A DNA stretch of 64,000 nucleotides, from positions 3,906,001 through 3,970,000 of the forward strand of contig WLWP01000001.1 in NCBI GenBank assembly GCA_012103505.1, in the 5' to 3' direction. Under the pieces are notes generated by a model. That model saw only the letters and a list, made by a program, of their open reading frames with translations, did no database searches and was not told the origin of the DNA. Below, in pieces: positions 35,338-45,151 of the stretch. The position numbers and the translations under genes are program-made. How positions within the stretch are numbered: the stretch's first letter is position 1; the number at the start of each line of letters is the position of its first letter. This DNA comes from Pseudomonadales bacterium. Its GTDB lineage: Bacteria > Pseudomonadota > Gammaproteobacteria > Pseudomonadales > Azotimanducaceae.

Positions 35338-36675
35338 ATGGTGGATCGTAAAGATGAGGCACCTGGGGATGAGATAAACTCCGGGGATGAGACAAAGCTC
35401 GGGGATGAAATAAACCCCGGCGATGAAATAATCAAAGACACATCATCTGATGACGACAACAATTCACTGGCTGAAAATAGTGGTGATGATTCGCCTGACC
35501 AGGCGCGTTTAGAAACAGACCCGCAGAAAGAAACTGAAGCTAAAGACAGCGCTCAAAGTGATTCGGAGACACTTGAAACGGACCAAGCCGACAGCCCAGT
35601 CTCGGAGACCCAGTCAGAACGAGAGTTAGAACCAGAGCCAGAACCAGAAGAACAGGAACCAACGAGTCGCGATGACGATCTCAGAAACGAGCCTGTAGTC
35701 ATCAAAAGTGGTAAGGGGCTGGCGTTCTTTGCAGTGCTGCTTGGGTTGATTGGGATCGCCGGGGCGGGCTTTCTCTACTACGAACTGATTTTCAAAAGTC
35801 CAGATGCGCCGCTCGTCGAGCAAATTAGCAAACAGGAAACCGAAATTGCGGATGTGCGCAGAGAGTTAGCTCGCGAATTAGAAAGTAGTGAGCGAACCCA
35901 GGCTACAGCCCTGGAAGAGGCTATGTCAGCTCAACAGTTACACCTGAGTGAAGTCGAACAACGTACCACGAAGACCCTCCAGGAAGCGTTACAAGCAGCC
36001 CCGCCAGCACAACGAGAGTGGAAACTAGCCGAGGCTGAGTACTTGCTGCGCATAGCGAACCACAGGGTTTTAATGGAACAAGACAGTTCTGGCGCCCTGA
36101 CGCTTTTACTGGCTGCGGACCAAATCATTGCCGAGCTAGACGATTTTTCTTTGCACCCGGTGCGCGCCCGACTTGCCGATGAAATGATTGCGCTTAAGCA
36201 GGTACCGTCGGACAGTTCGCAGAACATTTATTTGCGGCTTGAGGCGCTTAAGTCAGAGATGGCTGGCCTCCGTCCGGTTGCGCCGGAATATCAAGAAGCG
36301 ATAGCGGTGCCTGAAACTGCTCTAACAGTTTGGCAACAGATTGCAGCCGCAACCAAGGATCTAGTTCGGGTTAGAACGCTCACAGAGGGTGAGACAGTGC
36401 GGCCCTTGATTGCACCGGAGGAAGAAGCGTTTCTACATCAACATTTACAGCTCGGTCTATCTCAAGCGCAGCTAGCGGCACTTAAGCGCCAGCAAGCGGT
36501 ATATGAATTGGCGTTGACAAGAGTGCGAGAATATCTAGCTAACTACATGGACCTGCAGGCGAGAGAGGCTTTGCTCACTGAGTTGGACGCGCTTTCGCTG
36601 TTGGGGTTGGACCGACCTCTACCAGATATCTCCGGCTCGCTGAATGAGCTATTAGCTGCGACAGGCAATCCGTAA
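35338..36675 (+). CDS. hemX: HemX-like uroporphyrinogen operon membrane protein
   Basis: A 445-residue single-pass inner membrane protein. A long acidic, disordered cytoplasmic N-terminus (1-120) is followed by one transmembrane helix (about 127-150) and a periplasmic coiled-coil domain (LVEQISKQETEIADVRRE onward). HemX sits in haem operons of gammaproteobacteria, but its role is not settled; despite old annotation, methyltransferase activity belongs to the fused CobA domain, absent here. The first part of the tail is encoded by an 18-bp tandem repeat. Confidence 0.85.
   Translation: MVDRKDEAPGDEINSGDETKLGDEINPGDEIIKDTSSDDDNNSLAENSGDDSPDQARLETDPQKETEAKDSAQSDSETLETDQADSPVSETQSERELEPEPEPEEQEPTSRDDDLRNEPVVIKSGKGLAFFAVLLGLIGIAGAGFLYYELIFKSPDAPLVEQISKQETEIADVRRELARELESSERTQATALEEAMSAQQLHLSEVEQRTTKTLQEALQAAPPAQREWKLAEAEYLLRIANHRVLMEQDSSGALTLLLAADQIIAELDDFSLHPVRARLADEMIALKQVPSDSSQNIYLRLEALKSEMAGLRPVAPEYQEAIAVPETALTVWQQIAAATKDLVRVRTLTEGETVRPLIAPEEEAFLHQHLQLGLSQAQLAALKRQQAVYELALTRVREYLANYMDLQAREALLTELDALSLLGLDRPLPDISGSLNELLAATGNP
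35365..35436. repeat. Four 18-bp tandem repeats inside hemX
   Basis: Units at 35365-35382, 35383-35400, 35401-35418 and 35419-35436 begin GGGGATGA or GGCGATGA and encode GDEINS, GDETKL, GDEINP and GDEIIK in frame. Copy-number change would lengthen or shorten the acidic tail without shifting the frame. Confidence 0.9.
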
Positions 36676-37871
36676 TGGTGCTTGGGATTGCGATCCTTGC
36701 TGCAGTCGTCTTAGGGGGCTTGCTCGGAATGTGGATCGTCAGAGACGCAGGCTACGTGCTGATCGCCTACGGCCAACAAACTGTTGAGACTAGTCTTTGG
36801 GTGGCGATTGCTGGCTTGGTGGTTATCTACCTGTTGCTCAGAGGCGTCGCTCATATCACACGACGATTGTTGAACAGTCAGTCTCTGGTTATGACCTGGC
36901 GATCAGGACGAAAAGCGAACAATGCGCGACAACTGACCGTCAGAGGTATGTTGTTTATGGCAGAAGGACGTTGGGAAGAAGGTAAGAAGGCATTACTGAA
37001 CGCCGTGCAAAGTGTCGACACGCCCTTGATCAACTATCTTCAAGCAGCGCGTAGCGCGCATGAGCTGGGCGACGCAGATGAGCGGGATAACTTGCTCAGA
37101 TTGGCCCATGAATCTACGCCTGGTGCCAAGTTTGCGGCGACGCTGACGCAAGCTGAGTTTCAAATGAGCGATGGCCGTTACGAACAAGCGTTAGCGGCAC
37201 TGCTGACCTTGCAAAAGCGGGCACCGAAACATAAGACGGTTCTTTCGATGCTGGTGGGCTGCTACGAAGCATTGGCCGATTGGCAAGGGTTGCACGACGT
37301 ATTAGCGGAAGCCGCTGATCGCAAGGCACTGAGTGAAGCTGAGGTGCGACGTTTATCCCGCCTTGTGTGGGACTCTTTGTTAAAGGGAGACGAGAAAGTA
37401 TCTGCATTGTGGAAACGGTTACCTCGCTCGCTGAAGGAGGATCACACCCTTCTTCAAGAATGGGTTGAGCATCTGATTGATAACGGGCGGGATGATGATG
37501 CTGAAAGTGTTATCACTCTCGCACTTGATCAGGTATGGATCCCGGAGCTTGTAAGGCAGTACGGCACGCTTAAGGGTGCCGATTCGGCGAGGCAACTCTT
37601 GGTTGCCCAGGGTTGGTCTAAAGCCAGGCCCAACGATCCCGATCTTCTCCTCTGTTTAGGCCGCATAAGTTTATTGTGTGAAGAATTCCCGCAAGCGAGA
37701 GAGTACTTTGATGCTGCTTTGAGGTTGTCTCCATCCTCAGACGTATACGCCGAACTTGGCCGTTTATGTGTGGCGCTGGGTGATGAGAGACGTGGTAAAG
37801 ACTACCTTCTGCAATCGCTTAGCTATTTACCTGAATTGCCGATGCCTCAAACGCCGACGATAAGAGGGTAG
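36675..37871 (+). CDS. hemY: HemY-like TPR membrane protein
   Basis: A 398-residue inner membrane protein with two N-terminal transmembrane helices (residues about 2-22 and 38-58) and a TPR domain facing the cytoplasm (LLRLAHESTPGAKFAATLTQ; DALRLSPSSDVYAELG). It belongs to the proteobacterial HemY family, distinct from protoporphyrinogen oxidase of the same name. It shares one base with hemX (TAATG). It is thought to help channel intermediates in haem synthesis. Confidence 0.88.
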   Translation: MVLGIAILAAVVLGGLLGMWIVRDAGYVLIAYGQQTVETSLWVAIAGLVVIYLLLRGVAHITRRLLNSQSLVMTWRSGRKANNARQLTVRGMLFMAEGRWEEGKKALLNAVQSVDTPLINYLQAARSAHELGDADERDNLLRLAHESTPGAKFAATLTQAEFQMSDGRYEQALAALLTLQKRAPKHKTVLSMLVGCYEALADWQGLHDVLAEAADRKALSEAEVRRLSRLVWDSLLKGDEKVSALWKRLPRSLKEDHTLLQEWVEHLIDNGRDDDAESVITLALDQVWIPELVRQYGTLKGADSARQLLVAQGWSKARPNDPDLLLCLGRISLLCEEFPQAREYFDAALRLSPSSDVYAELGRLCVALGDERRGKDYLLQSLSYLPELPMPQTPTIRG

Positions 37872-37875
37872 CTCA

Positions 37876-38547
37876 CTAAGGTCGTGGTGCGTAGTCGTAG
37901 ACGTCGGAGCTGAGCTGACTCAGCGAGAAATTCAGGCCAAGTAATGCATCGGTCGCGGCATAAACAAAACCAGGGCTTCCGGAGAGAATAACGGTCTGAT
38001 GTTGGTTCGGATCAGCATTGTCGACCAACCACTTTATACCGGTGTTATTTTCATCTCGTCGGCTATCCACAATCGCTGCAAACGTCGTGTTGGCAAGATT
38101 GCTTAATGTCTCGGTCGCATAAAGATCTTCGCTAGCGTCTGCACACCAAAATATGGTGGTGGGATCTTTGCACGCGATGTCAGCTCGATATCGACCTAAA
38201 CAGAATGCGGTCGATGCGCCTGTGCCCCCAACGATGATTAGAAGGTGTCCCGTGTCTGGGCAGCGTAGCCGCCCTTGCGGTGCGGAGAAGGAAACGCTCT
38301 CTTGTTGTAGCAGCTCGTCAAACGCTTCGGCGAGCGGATCGCCTGGCGTACTGCGATAGTGCAATTCAAGCAGAGGCAGAGCATGCGGCGACGAAGCGAT
38401 AGAAAGAGGCACTTCAACGCCATTGGGATGGCGAGCAAGAAGGTACTGCCCAGCTAAGAAAGTAACTACATCATTGGTTTCGAATTGAATCCGCTGCACC
38501 GGCTTGCCAGTGCGGGAAATTATGCGCGCTGCGAAGGACTTAGTCAG
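37876..38547 (-). CDS. NAD(P)H-flavin reductase-like protein (Fre family)
   Basis: FAD-binding beta barrel with AGQYL and PLSIASSPH motifs, then an NAD(P) domain with IIVGGTGASTAF. Such enzymes reduce free flavins or feed electrons to partner oxygenases. The first ordinary start is GTG 38499, which loses the first beta strand; the frame is open to just after the rho stop and CTG 38547 restores the 16 missing residues, giving the spacing of E. coli Fre (about 32 residues before AGQYL). In Pseudomonas a similar reductase follows rho and ubiD; ubiD is missing here. Confidence 0.78.
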   Translation of the reverse strand: MTKSFAARIISRTGKPVQRIQFETNDVVTFLAGQYLLARHPNGVEVPLSIASSPHALPLLELHYRSTPGDPLAEAFDELLQQESVSFSAPQGRLRCPDTGHLLIIVGGTGASTAFCLGRYRADIACKDPTTIFWCADASEDLYATETLSNLANTTFAAIVDSRRDENNTGIKWLVDNADPNQHQTVILSGSPGFVYAATDALLGLNFSLSQLSSDVYDYAPRP

Positions 38548-38554
38548 TCGAGTC

Positions 38555-39817
38555 TCAACGTCTCATCGAGTTGAAGAATTCTTCGTTTGTCTTGGTTTCT
38601 TTGAGCTTGTCCAAAATAAACTCGATTGCAGCTATATCGTCCATGTCGTGGAGTAGCTTACGAAGGATCCATACTCGTTGCAGTTCGTCTTCGCCCATGA
38701 GGAGCTCTTCTCGACGTGTCGCAGATCGACGGATGTTGATGGCCGGGTAGACACGTTTTTCTGCAATCTTTCGTTCCAGATGCAATTCCTGGTTACCGGT
38801 GCCCTTGAATTCCTCGTAGATCACTTCGTCCATCTTAGAGCCAGTGTCGACCAAGGCGGTTGCGACGATCGTCAGGCTGCCACCTTCTTCGATATTTCGA
38901 GCAGCGCCGAAGAATCGCTTAGGCCGTTCCAATGCGTGGGCATCTACGCCACCAGTGAGTACCTTGCCTGATGAAGGCACAATGGTGTTGTACGCTCGAG
39001 CGAGTCGAGTAATCGAATCGAGCAGGATTACAACGTCTTTTTGGTGCTCAACTAAACGTTTTGCTTTCTCGATGACCATCTCAGCCACTTGTACGTGTCG
39101 CGACGGGGGTTCATCAAACGTTGACGCCACAACTTCGCCCCTGACGGAGCGCTGCATTTCGGTCACTTCTTCTGGGCGCTCATCGATCAGCAAGACGATC
39201 AACACCGTCTCAGGATTGTTTGAGACGATCGATTGAGCAATATTCTGCAGGACTAGAGTCTTACCTGCTTTCGGTGGCGAGACGACAAGCGCTCGCTGTC
39301 CCTTCCCGATCGGTGCAACTAGGTCGACGATTCTGGCGGTCAGATCCTCTGTGCTACCGTTACCACGTTCGAGCTTTAGGCGGTCGTCAGGAAATAGCGG
39401 CGTTAAGTTCTCGAAAAGGATTTTGTGTTTTTTACTGTTGGGTTCACTGAAGTTGATTTCGTCAACCTTCAGCAGCGCAAAGTAGCGTTCGCCGTCCTTC
39501 GGTGGGCGAATCTTGCCCGCTATGCTATCCCCGGTGCGGAGATTGAAGCGTCGCACCTGGCTAGGTGAAACGTAAATGTCGTCTGGGCCTGCGAGGTAGC
39601 TGCCTTCTGGTGAGCGTAAAAAGCCAAAACCATCCTGAAGAATTTCTAGCGTCCCTTCGCCGTAGATATCCTCGCCATTCTTAGACTGCTTGCGGACGAT
39701 CGCGGCGATAACTTCTTGTTTGCGGGACCGCCCGACATTGTCCAAACCCATTTCCCGGGCCATATCAACGAGTTCGCCGACGGGTAGACTCTTAAGGTCT
39801 GTAAGGTTCATTGCCAT
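38555..39817 (-). CDS. rho: Transcription termination factor Rho
   Basis: A hexameric RNA helicase of 420 residues. The N-terminal RNA-binding OSB fold ([13 protein letters not shown]) is followed by the ATPase core with Walker A in VSPPKAGKT, Walker [16 protein letters not shown] and the Q-loop/R-loop [19 protein letters not shown]. The length is standard. It is transcribed from its own promoter about 150 bp upstream, with a long leader in which autoregulation could occur, as in E. coli. Confidence 0.97.
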   Translation of the reverse strand: MAMNLTDLKSLPVGELVDMAREMGLDNVGRSRKQEVIAAIVRKQSKNGEDIYGEGTLEILQDGFGFLRSPEGSYLAGPDDIYVSPSQVRRFNLRTGDSIAGKIRPPKDGERYFALLKVDEINFSEPNSKKHKILFENLTPLFPDDRLKLERGNGSTEDLTARIVDLVAPIGKGQRALVVSPPKAGKTLVLQNIAQSIVSNNPETVLIVLLIDERPEEVTEMQRSVRGEVVASTFDEPPSRHVQVAEMVIEKAKRLVEHQKDVVILLDSITRLARAYNTIVPSSGKVLTGGVDAHALERPKRFFGAARNIEEGGSLTIVATALVDTGSKMDEVIYEEFKGTGNQELHLERKIAEKRVYPAINIRRSATRREELLMGEDELQRVWILRKLLHDMDDIAAIEFILDKLKETKTNEEFFNSMRR

Positions 39818-39965
39818 GATTACTTATATCTCTTTTTTTGACGTTTTTTTCTAAACGCGATTTTTGTTCTTACCGGAGACAAGACAATAGGGTCTGGTCT
39901 GTGTGGCGTAAGAGGGGGTTTCGAAGGTGCCGTGAGGAAGTCACAGCGCAGTCATCTGCAGCTAG

Positions 39966-39993
39966 AGTGTAGAGGTTTGATGCAAAGGGTCAA
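39966..39993 (-). promoter_or_regulatory. Sigma-70 promoter for rho
   Basis: On the minus strand TTGACC (39993-39988) and TACACT (39971-39966) are 16 bp apart. The predicted start near 39959 gives a leader of about 140 bases before the rho ATG, similar in design to the regulated E. coli rho leader. I see no protein in the leader. Confidence 0.6.
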
Positions 39994-40067
39994 GTGACTT
40001 TTCAGCTAATAGTATGCAAGTAATGCACCTAAATACTGAGAATTCGACGTGATTGTGCTGGCGGTAG

Positions 40068-40098
40068 ACCACGACCGACCCTGCTCGATCGTGGTTTT
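40068..40098. terminator. Hairpin between trxA and the rho promoter
   Basis: An 11-bp arm pair with one mismatch (ACCACGACCGA / TCGATCGTGGT) and a six-base loop, followed on the plus strand by TTTTAT. It lies 15-45 bp past the trxA stop. The T run is on the wrong side for trxA, where the hairpin could still act as a 3' end with Rho, and no plus-strand gene precedes it. Confidence 0.45.
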
Positions 40099-40112
40099 AT
40101 ACAGCCGCGATG

Positions 40113-40439
40113 CTAGATATTGCTGTCTAGGAACGCCTGTAATTGCGACTTAGAAAGCGCACCAACCTTGGTTGCTTCTACTTCGCCATTCTTGAACAAC
40201 ATCAGTGTTGGGATACCGCGAATGCCGTACTTCGGTGGTGTGCCTTGGTTGGCATCGATGTCGATTTTGCATACTTTGATACGATCAGAATACTCGGTAG
40301 CGATCTCATCGAGGATAGGCGCAATCATTTTGCATGGTCCGCACCATTCAGCCCAATAGTCGACCAGGACTGGCTTATCGGCCCCAAGAACATCTGTATC
40401 GAAGGCGTCGTCGGACGTATGAACGATGGATTCGCTCAT
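40113..40439 (-). CDS. trxA: Thioredoxin
   Basis: A 108-residue cytoplasmic disulfide reductase with active site W-C33-G-P-C36 and the conserved cis-Pro segment [10 protein letters not shown]. No signal peptide. Upstream of rho in the same direction, as in E. coli and Pseudomonas, and divergent from ppx. The rho gene has its own promoter, so trxA is probably expressed separately. Confidence 0.97.
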   Translation of the reverse strand: MSESIVHTSDDAFDTDVLGADKPVLVDYWAEWCGPCKMIAPILDEIATEYSDRIKVCKIDIDANQGTPPKYGIRGIPTLMLFKNGEVEATKVGALSKSQLQAFLDSNI

Positions 40440-40480
40440 TTAAAATCTCCCAAAACGTATTGCGAGTGAGTGTAGCACTA

Positions 40481-40494
40481 TGGTCGTGCGACCA
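40481..40494. promoter_or_regulatory. Palindrome in the trxA/ppx divergent region
   Basis: TGGTCG-TG-CGACCA has perfect six-base arms. It is immediately upstream of TACACT on the minus strand (40478-40473), a plausible trxA -10 box, so a protein bound here would cover the trxA promoter. No named regulator fits. The rest of the 280-bp gap to ppx shows only a GAGGAG ribosome site. Confidence 0.4.
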
Positions 40495-40719
40495 ACTAGT
40501 ACATAGCTGCGAAAAGTTGCGGAGACTCACATTGATCAACGCTATGGTGGCGAAGCGATGCTAGAAAGAGGGTGAACAAGTACCAATCATCTGCGTAAAA
40601 GGTTGGCTAAACTTAGGCTATTTCCCAACGGACTTTGCTCAGGTAACCAGCCTTATAGCCAGGCTAGATAGCTTAGAAATCCAATTAAGGTCCCACAAAG
40701 GACATTCGAGGAGAAACAC

Positions 40720-42273
40720 TTGTCGCGAGACGCAAGCGAGCCGATAGATTCCGAGCTGATTGCCGCGCTAGATCTAGGCTCTAACAGTTTTCACTTACTT
40801 TTGGCGAGGCCACGTAACGGTAGCTTTCATGTGGTGGAAACGCTCAAAGAGAAAGTTCAGTTGCTTGCAGGTAGCCGTAAGGGTGAGATACAGGAGGCTG
40901 CGTTTAAACGTGGGCGAAATTGCCTGCTTCGTTTTCGCCAGCGACTTGCTGCGGTGTCACCTGAGCGCATCTTCGTGCGCGGCACGCATGCGCTCCGCCA
41001 GGCGGTAAACGCGGATAAATTTGTCGCCGAACTGGGTGATATGTTTGGTCCGCAAGTAGAGGTGATTTCTGGAGAGCAGGAGGCGAGCCTCATATACCAG
41101 GCGGTGGCTCGTGGCTTGGCGGTCGACACAGATAAGCTGGTCATCGATATTGGTGGTGGCAGCACTGAGATTGCCCAGGGTATCGGAACAGAGGTGACCG
41201 CCTGTGCATCTGTCAGCGTCGGCTGTGTTGCACTCACCGACAAGTACTTTAATTCTGAACACCGCCAAGCAGATGCCTTTCGGTTGGCCAAACGAGACGT
41301 GGTTGTTGCCCTGAAGAATTTGCGAACTAACCATCCCGAACTGTGCGGGAATCATGGTGTGATAGTCGGGACCAGTGGGACAATCGAATCTGTACAAACC
41401 GTGCTTAAAGCCAATGGATGGATTTGGGACGCTTTGACTAAGGAGGGTGTTGCTCGGCTTGAAGAGGCTATTGTCGAGGAACATTGGTTTGTCGAGGGTG
41501 GCTTGCCGGGCTTGTCACCAGACCGGGTGGATATCTTCGCAGCCGGAGCCGCGATTTTGTGCGGCGTTTTCGAAGCGCTAGAAATAGAAGAAATGGTCTA
41601 TGGAGATGTATCCCTCCAACACGGGGTAATGTTCGATGCTCTGGATCACATCGCCCCAGGCGATCGCATCGCCGCCGATTTGGCGCAAAACAGCATCGAT
41701 AATTTACAGGCGACATTTGAAATAGACATGGCCCAGGCAAGACGGGTGCAACGCCAATGCGAATACCTCTACTCGAAAACAACAACGGCACAAGCGGCTG
41801 ATAATTGGGCTGGTGATGAGGAGGCTCGTCAGATCCTAAGTTGGTCGGCACAGCTGCATGAAATTGGACGCCGAATTAATAGCGCTCATTACCATCGGCA
41901 TGGCGCCTACGTAGTGAAGCATAGTCACTTACCGGGCCTCAGTAAGGTGACGCAGGAGACCCTGAGTTTGCTGATCCGAGGCCATAGGCGAAGTTTGCCA
42001 AGGCTCGCCTTCCAGACTTTTGAGCCAGCGGTTGCAGTAAGACTGACCCACCTTCTCAGCCTTCTAAGAATTGCTGTGATTCTTGAGCGTAGCCATAGTG
42101 AGCTTGATTCCCCACTGTACGAAGTTCTCAGTGGCAGTGGTTCAATCCACTTAGGGTTTTCGTCAGATTGGTTGAAGAGTCATCCCCTGACAACCAGCGA
42201 ACTTGCGGTAGAGGCGGAACAGCTTAGAACTGCCGGTCTAAAATTGACGTATTGTGACGTCGCTCAAACTTAA
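40720..42273 (+). CDS. ppx: Exopolyphosphatase
   Basis: A 517-residue Ppx/GppA phosphatase that removes terminal phosphate from polyphosphate. The actin-like ATPase-fold motifs are visible: ALDLGSNSFHLLL near the N-terminus, EQEASLIYQAV, and VIDIGGGSTEIAQ. The C-terminal HD-like region (LHEIGRRINSAHYHRHGAYV) matches full-length Ppx. The start is TTG, preceded by GAGGAGAAAC. Relatives such as GppA act on pppGpp; length and neighbours favour Ppx. Confidence 0.9.
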   Translation: MSRDASEPIDSELIAALDLGSNSFHLLLARPRNGSFHVVETLKEKVQLLAGSRKGEIQEAAFKRGRNCLLRFRQRLAAVSPERIFVRGTHALRQAVNADKFVAELGDMFGPQVEVISGEQEASLIYQAVARGLAVDTDKLVIDIGGGSTEIAQGIGTEVTACASVSVGCVALTDKYFNSEHRQADAFRLAKRDVVVALKNLRTNHPELCGNHGVIVGTSGTIESVQTVLKANGWIWDALTKEGVARLEEAIVEEHWFVEGGLPGLSPDRVDIFAAGAAILCGVFEALEIEEMVYGDVSLQHGVMFDALDHIAPGDRIAADLAQNSIDNLQATFEIDMAQARRVQRQCEYLYSKTTTAQAADNWAGDEEARQILSWSAQLHEIGRRINSAHYHRHGAYVVKHSHLPGLSKVTQETLSLLIRGHRRSLPRLAFQTFEPAVAVRLTHLLSLLRIAVILERSHSELDSPLYEVLSGSGSIHLGFSSDWLKSHPLTTSELAVEAEQLRTAGLKLTYCDVAQT

Positions 42274-42290
42274 CCGAACAACGTCTTGGC

Positions 42291-43289
<999 letters not shown>

Positions 43290-43317
43290 TCACGGATAGA
43301 TCATTGTTGAGTGTTGG

Positions 43318-43886
43318 TTAAGCGTCATAGGCTCTGGAAAAATCCTTTTGAATTCGTTTCACAGCGCGTTCGAAGCTCTCGGGTTTATTGTGCATTTTTG
43401 CTGTGAGGAGTGCACCGTAAAGGCTCGCGAAAAGTTGCTGTGCCTCGCGATCAGCGCGCTTTGGTTTGCAGCCGAGTGCAACGTAGGTCTGGACTAGGCT
43501 TTGTTGCCAGTCATTGAACTGCGAGGCGATGTCATCTTGCAGCACGCCAATGTCTTCGTGAGCGGTAAGGTGACGTCCCAAGATACTGAGTATGCAGTCA
43601 GACGCACCGTCCTGTACGTAGTCGGAAAAGCCGGAAATAAACAACACAATCCCCTCGCGTGGGGGGTGTGTTTGCAGTGGTACGAAAGCTCGGGCATGTA
43701 AGTCTGCGATAGCGTGGCGGACGAGAGCAGCAGCCATTTCGGCTTTGCCCCCCGGATAGTGGTGGTAGAGCGAGGCCTTCGATAGACCTCAGCCTGCGCC
43801 AGATGCACAAGTGTTGCGCCGTCGTATCCGCGCGCGAGGAACACGTCCAAGATGTTAGGTAGTAGGTCTGACTTTGCCACAGGCAT
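43318..43886 (-). pseudogene. TetR/AcrR family regulator with an internal frameshift
   Basis: The N-terminal helix-turn-helix (NILDVFLARGYDGATLVHLAQA) is read in one frame from 43886, and the rest of the HTH plus ligand domain (GLSKASLYHHYPGGKAEM, then ALVRHAIADLHARAF) in another frame to 43318. The break is at about 43788-43791: one base appears missing between the codons for Ala and Gly-Leu-Ser. The protein is otherwise a complete TetR regulator of about 190 residues. Either the gene is inactivated or the base was lost in sequencing. Confidence 0.82.
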
Positions 43887-43900
43887 ACGCCATCATAGTC

Positions 43901-43918
43901 AAACCGAACGATCGGTCT
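43901..43918. promoter_or_regulatory. TetR-type operator upstream of the regulator gene
   Basis: ACCGA-ACGA-TCGGT (43903-43916) is an inverted repeat with five-base arms, extended by flanking A/T. It lies 16 bp before the TetR start and overlaps the MFS stop codon. The AGACCGATCG-type half site is common for TetR regulators, so autoregulation is likely. Confidence 0.6.
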
Positions 43919-45113
43919 AGTTGTTATTGGGTTCGGTCGTCATCATCCGCACGTCGCGCACACACAAAACGCAGGCAGTTGGTACCACAACGGTCGCAAC
44001 CGCGATTGCCAAAGTCGTTTGTGCACCGTACAGCTCATAAACGATACCAGCGACGACCACACCTAACGGTGCCAGTGCGACGGAGCCTAGATGGTCGTAG
44101 GCGCTGACGCGCGAGAGCATTTCTACAGGCACCTTCAGCTGTAAGGTCGTGTACCACAGGACCGCAAATATCTGGCCAGTTAGACCGCTAAAAATTGCTG
44201 AGCCGATAATGATCCAGAGCGGGGCGGCAAAGTAGAGTGCTATCGAGACGCCGGAAAAAGCGAACACCAGGATGGTCGCGAGCCGCATAGGAAACCGCGG
44301 ACGTATGCGCATGGCCACCAAGCCACCTAACAATGTACCGATACCAAAGCCTGAAGCGATGTATCCCCAATCTCGTGCACCGTCCATTGTATCTCTGGCA
44401 ACGGCCGGACCAATTAAACCAAAGACAGCTTCTGTTGCGGCGACGATTAGCGAGAACTGTAGAACGATCGTCCACAGCCAAGTATGGGAAGTGAATTCGC
44501 GCCATCCCAATTTGAGATCCATGATGATCGATGCGGCTGGAGTGGGTTTTTGCGGATTGGGTTTGACTGTGAAGATCAGGATTGCGGAAAGACCGAAGGT
44601 TAGCGCGTCTATCAGGAGCGTGTATCCCGCACCTACTGTGGCAACCAAGATGCCACCCAGAGCAGCGCCTCCAGCGACTGCACCGTTGCGTGCGGTGCCA
44701 AGTAGGGCGTTCGTACTTTGCAATTCTTCCGCGCTCACGAGTTGGACGATGAAACCCATCAGTGCTGGCATATGGAAAGCAATAGAGACGCCGTTCAGCA
44801 ACATGAACAAGGTAAGCAACGGTATCGTCGCGTGACCCGAAAGGAACAACCAAGCGAGACAGAGCTGGGCAAACATGGACAAACCGTCAGCGATATAGAT
44901 CACTTTGTGTCGCGAAGTTCGGTCGGCGATAGCCCCGCCTATTAACAAAACGATGATCGAGGCGAGTGTAGGAGCGGCGATGACGATTGAAGCGTCGGCG
45001 GTCGAACCCGTCAGATCTAGGACACCAAAGGCCATGGCGATCGGTGCCATCGCTGACCCGGTATAGGTGACCATGTAGGCGATGAACATCTTCGCGACGT
45101 TAGGTCTCGCCAT
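43917..45113 (-). CDS. MFS transporter (DHA3/EntS-like drug exporter type)
   Basis: About 398 residues with some twelve hydrophobic segments. The cytoplasmic loop between helices 2 and 3 has GGAIADRTSRHK, the MFS motif A. Resembles the MFS_3 exporters of siderophores and macrolides. I place the start at ATG 45113 (MARPNVAKMF); the frame is open to GTG 45194, which would overlap the ABC-F gene by 43 bp. The TetR gene follows in the same direction, a common exporter-repressor pair. The substrate is unknown. Confidence 0.82.
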   Translation of the reverse strand: MARPNVAKMFIAYMVTYTGSAMAPIAMAFGVLDLTGSTADASIVIAAPTLASIIVLLIGGAIADRTSRHKVIYIADGLSMFAQLCLAWLFLSGHATIPLLTLFMLLNGVSIAFHMPALMGFIVQLVSAEELQSTNALLGTARNGAVAGGAALGGILVATVGAGYTLLIDALTFGLSAILIFTVKPNPQKPTPAASIIMDLKLGWREFTSHTWLWTIVLQFSLIVAATEAVFGLIGPAVARDTMDGARDWGYIASGFGIGTLLGGLVAMRIRPRFPMRLATILVFAFSGVSIALYFAAPLWIIIGSAIFSGLTGQIFAVLWYTTLQLKVPVEMLSRVSAYDHLGSVALAPLGVVVAGIVYELYGAQTTLAIAVATVVVPTACVLCVRDVRMMTTEPNNN

Positions 45114-45151
45114 TAGCTTGAGGCCAGCGGAAATCGTCGCCTCGTGGGATG

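Noticed and set aside
43494..43886. Separate 130-residue protein at the start of the TetR gene
   Set aside because: Only its first ~32 residues resemble a protein family; the rest is the TetR gene read out of frame after the deletion.
44188..44853. 221-residue frame within the MFS gene
   Set aside because: Same strand, different frame from a convincing twelve-helix transporter; composition lacks domain features.
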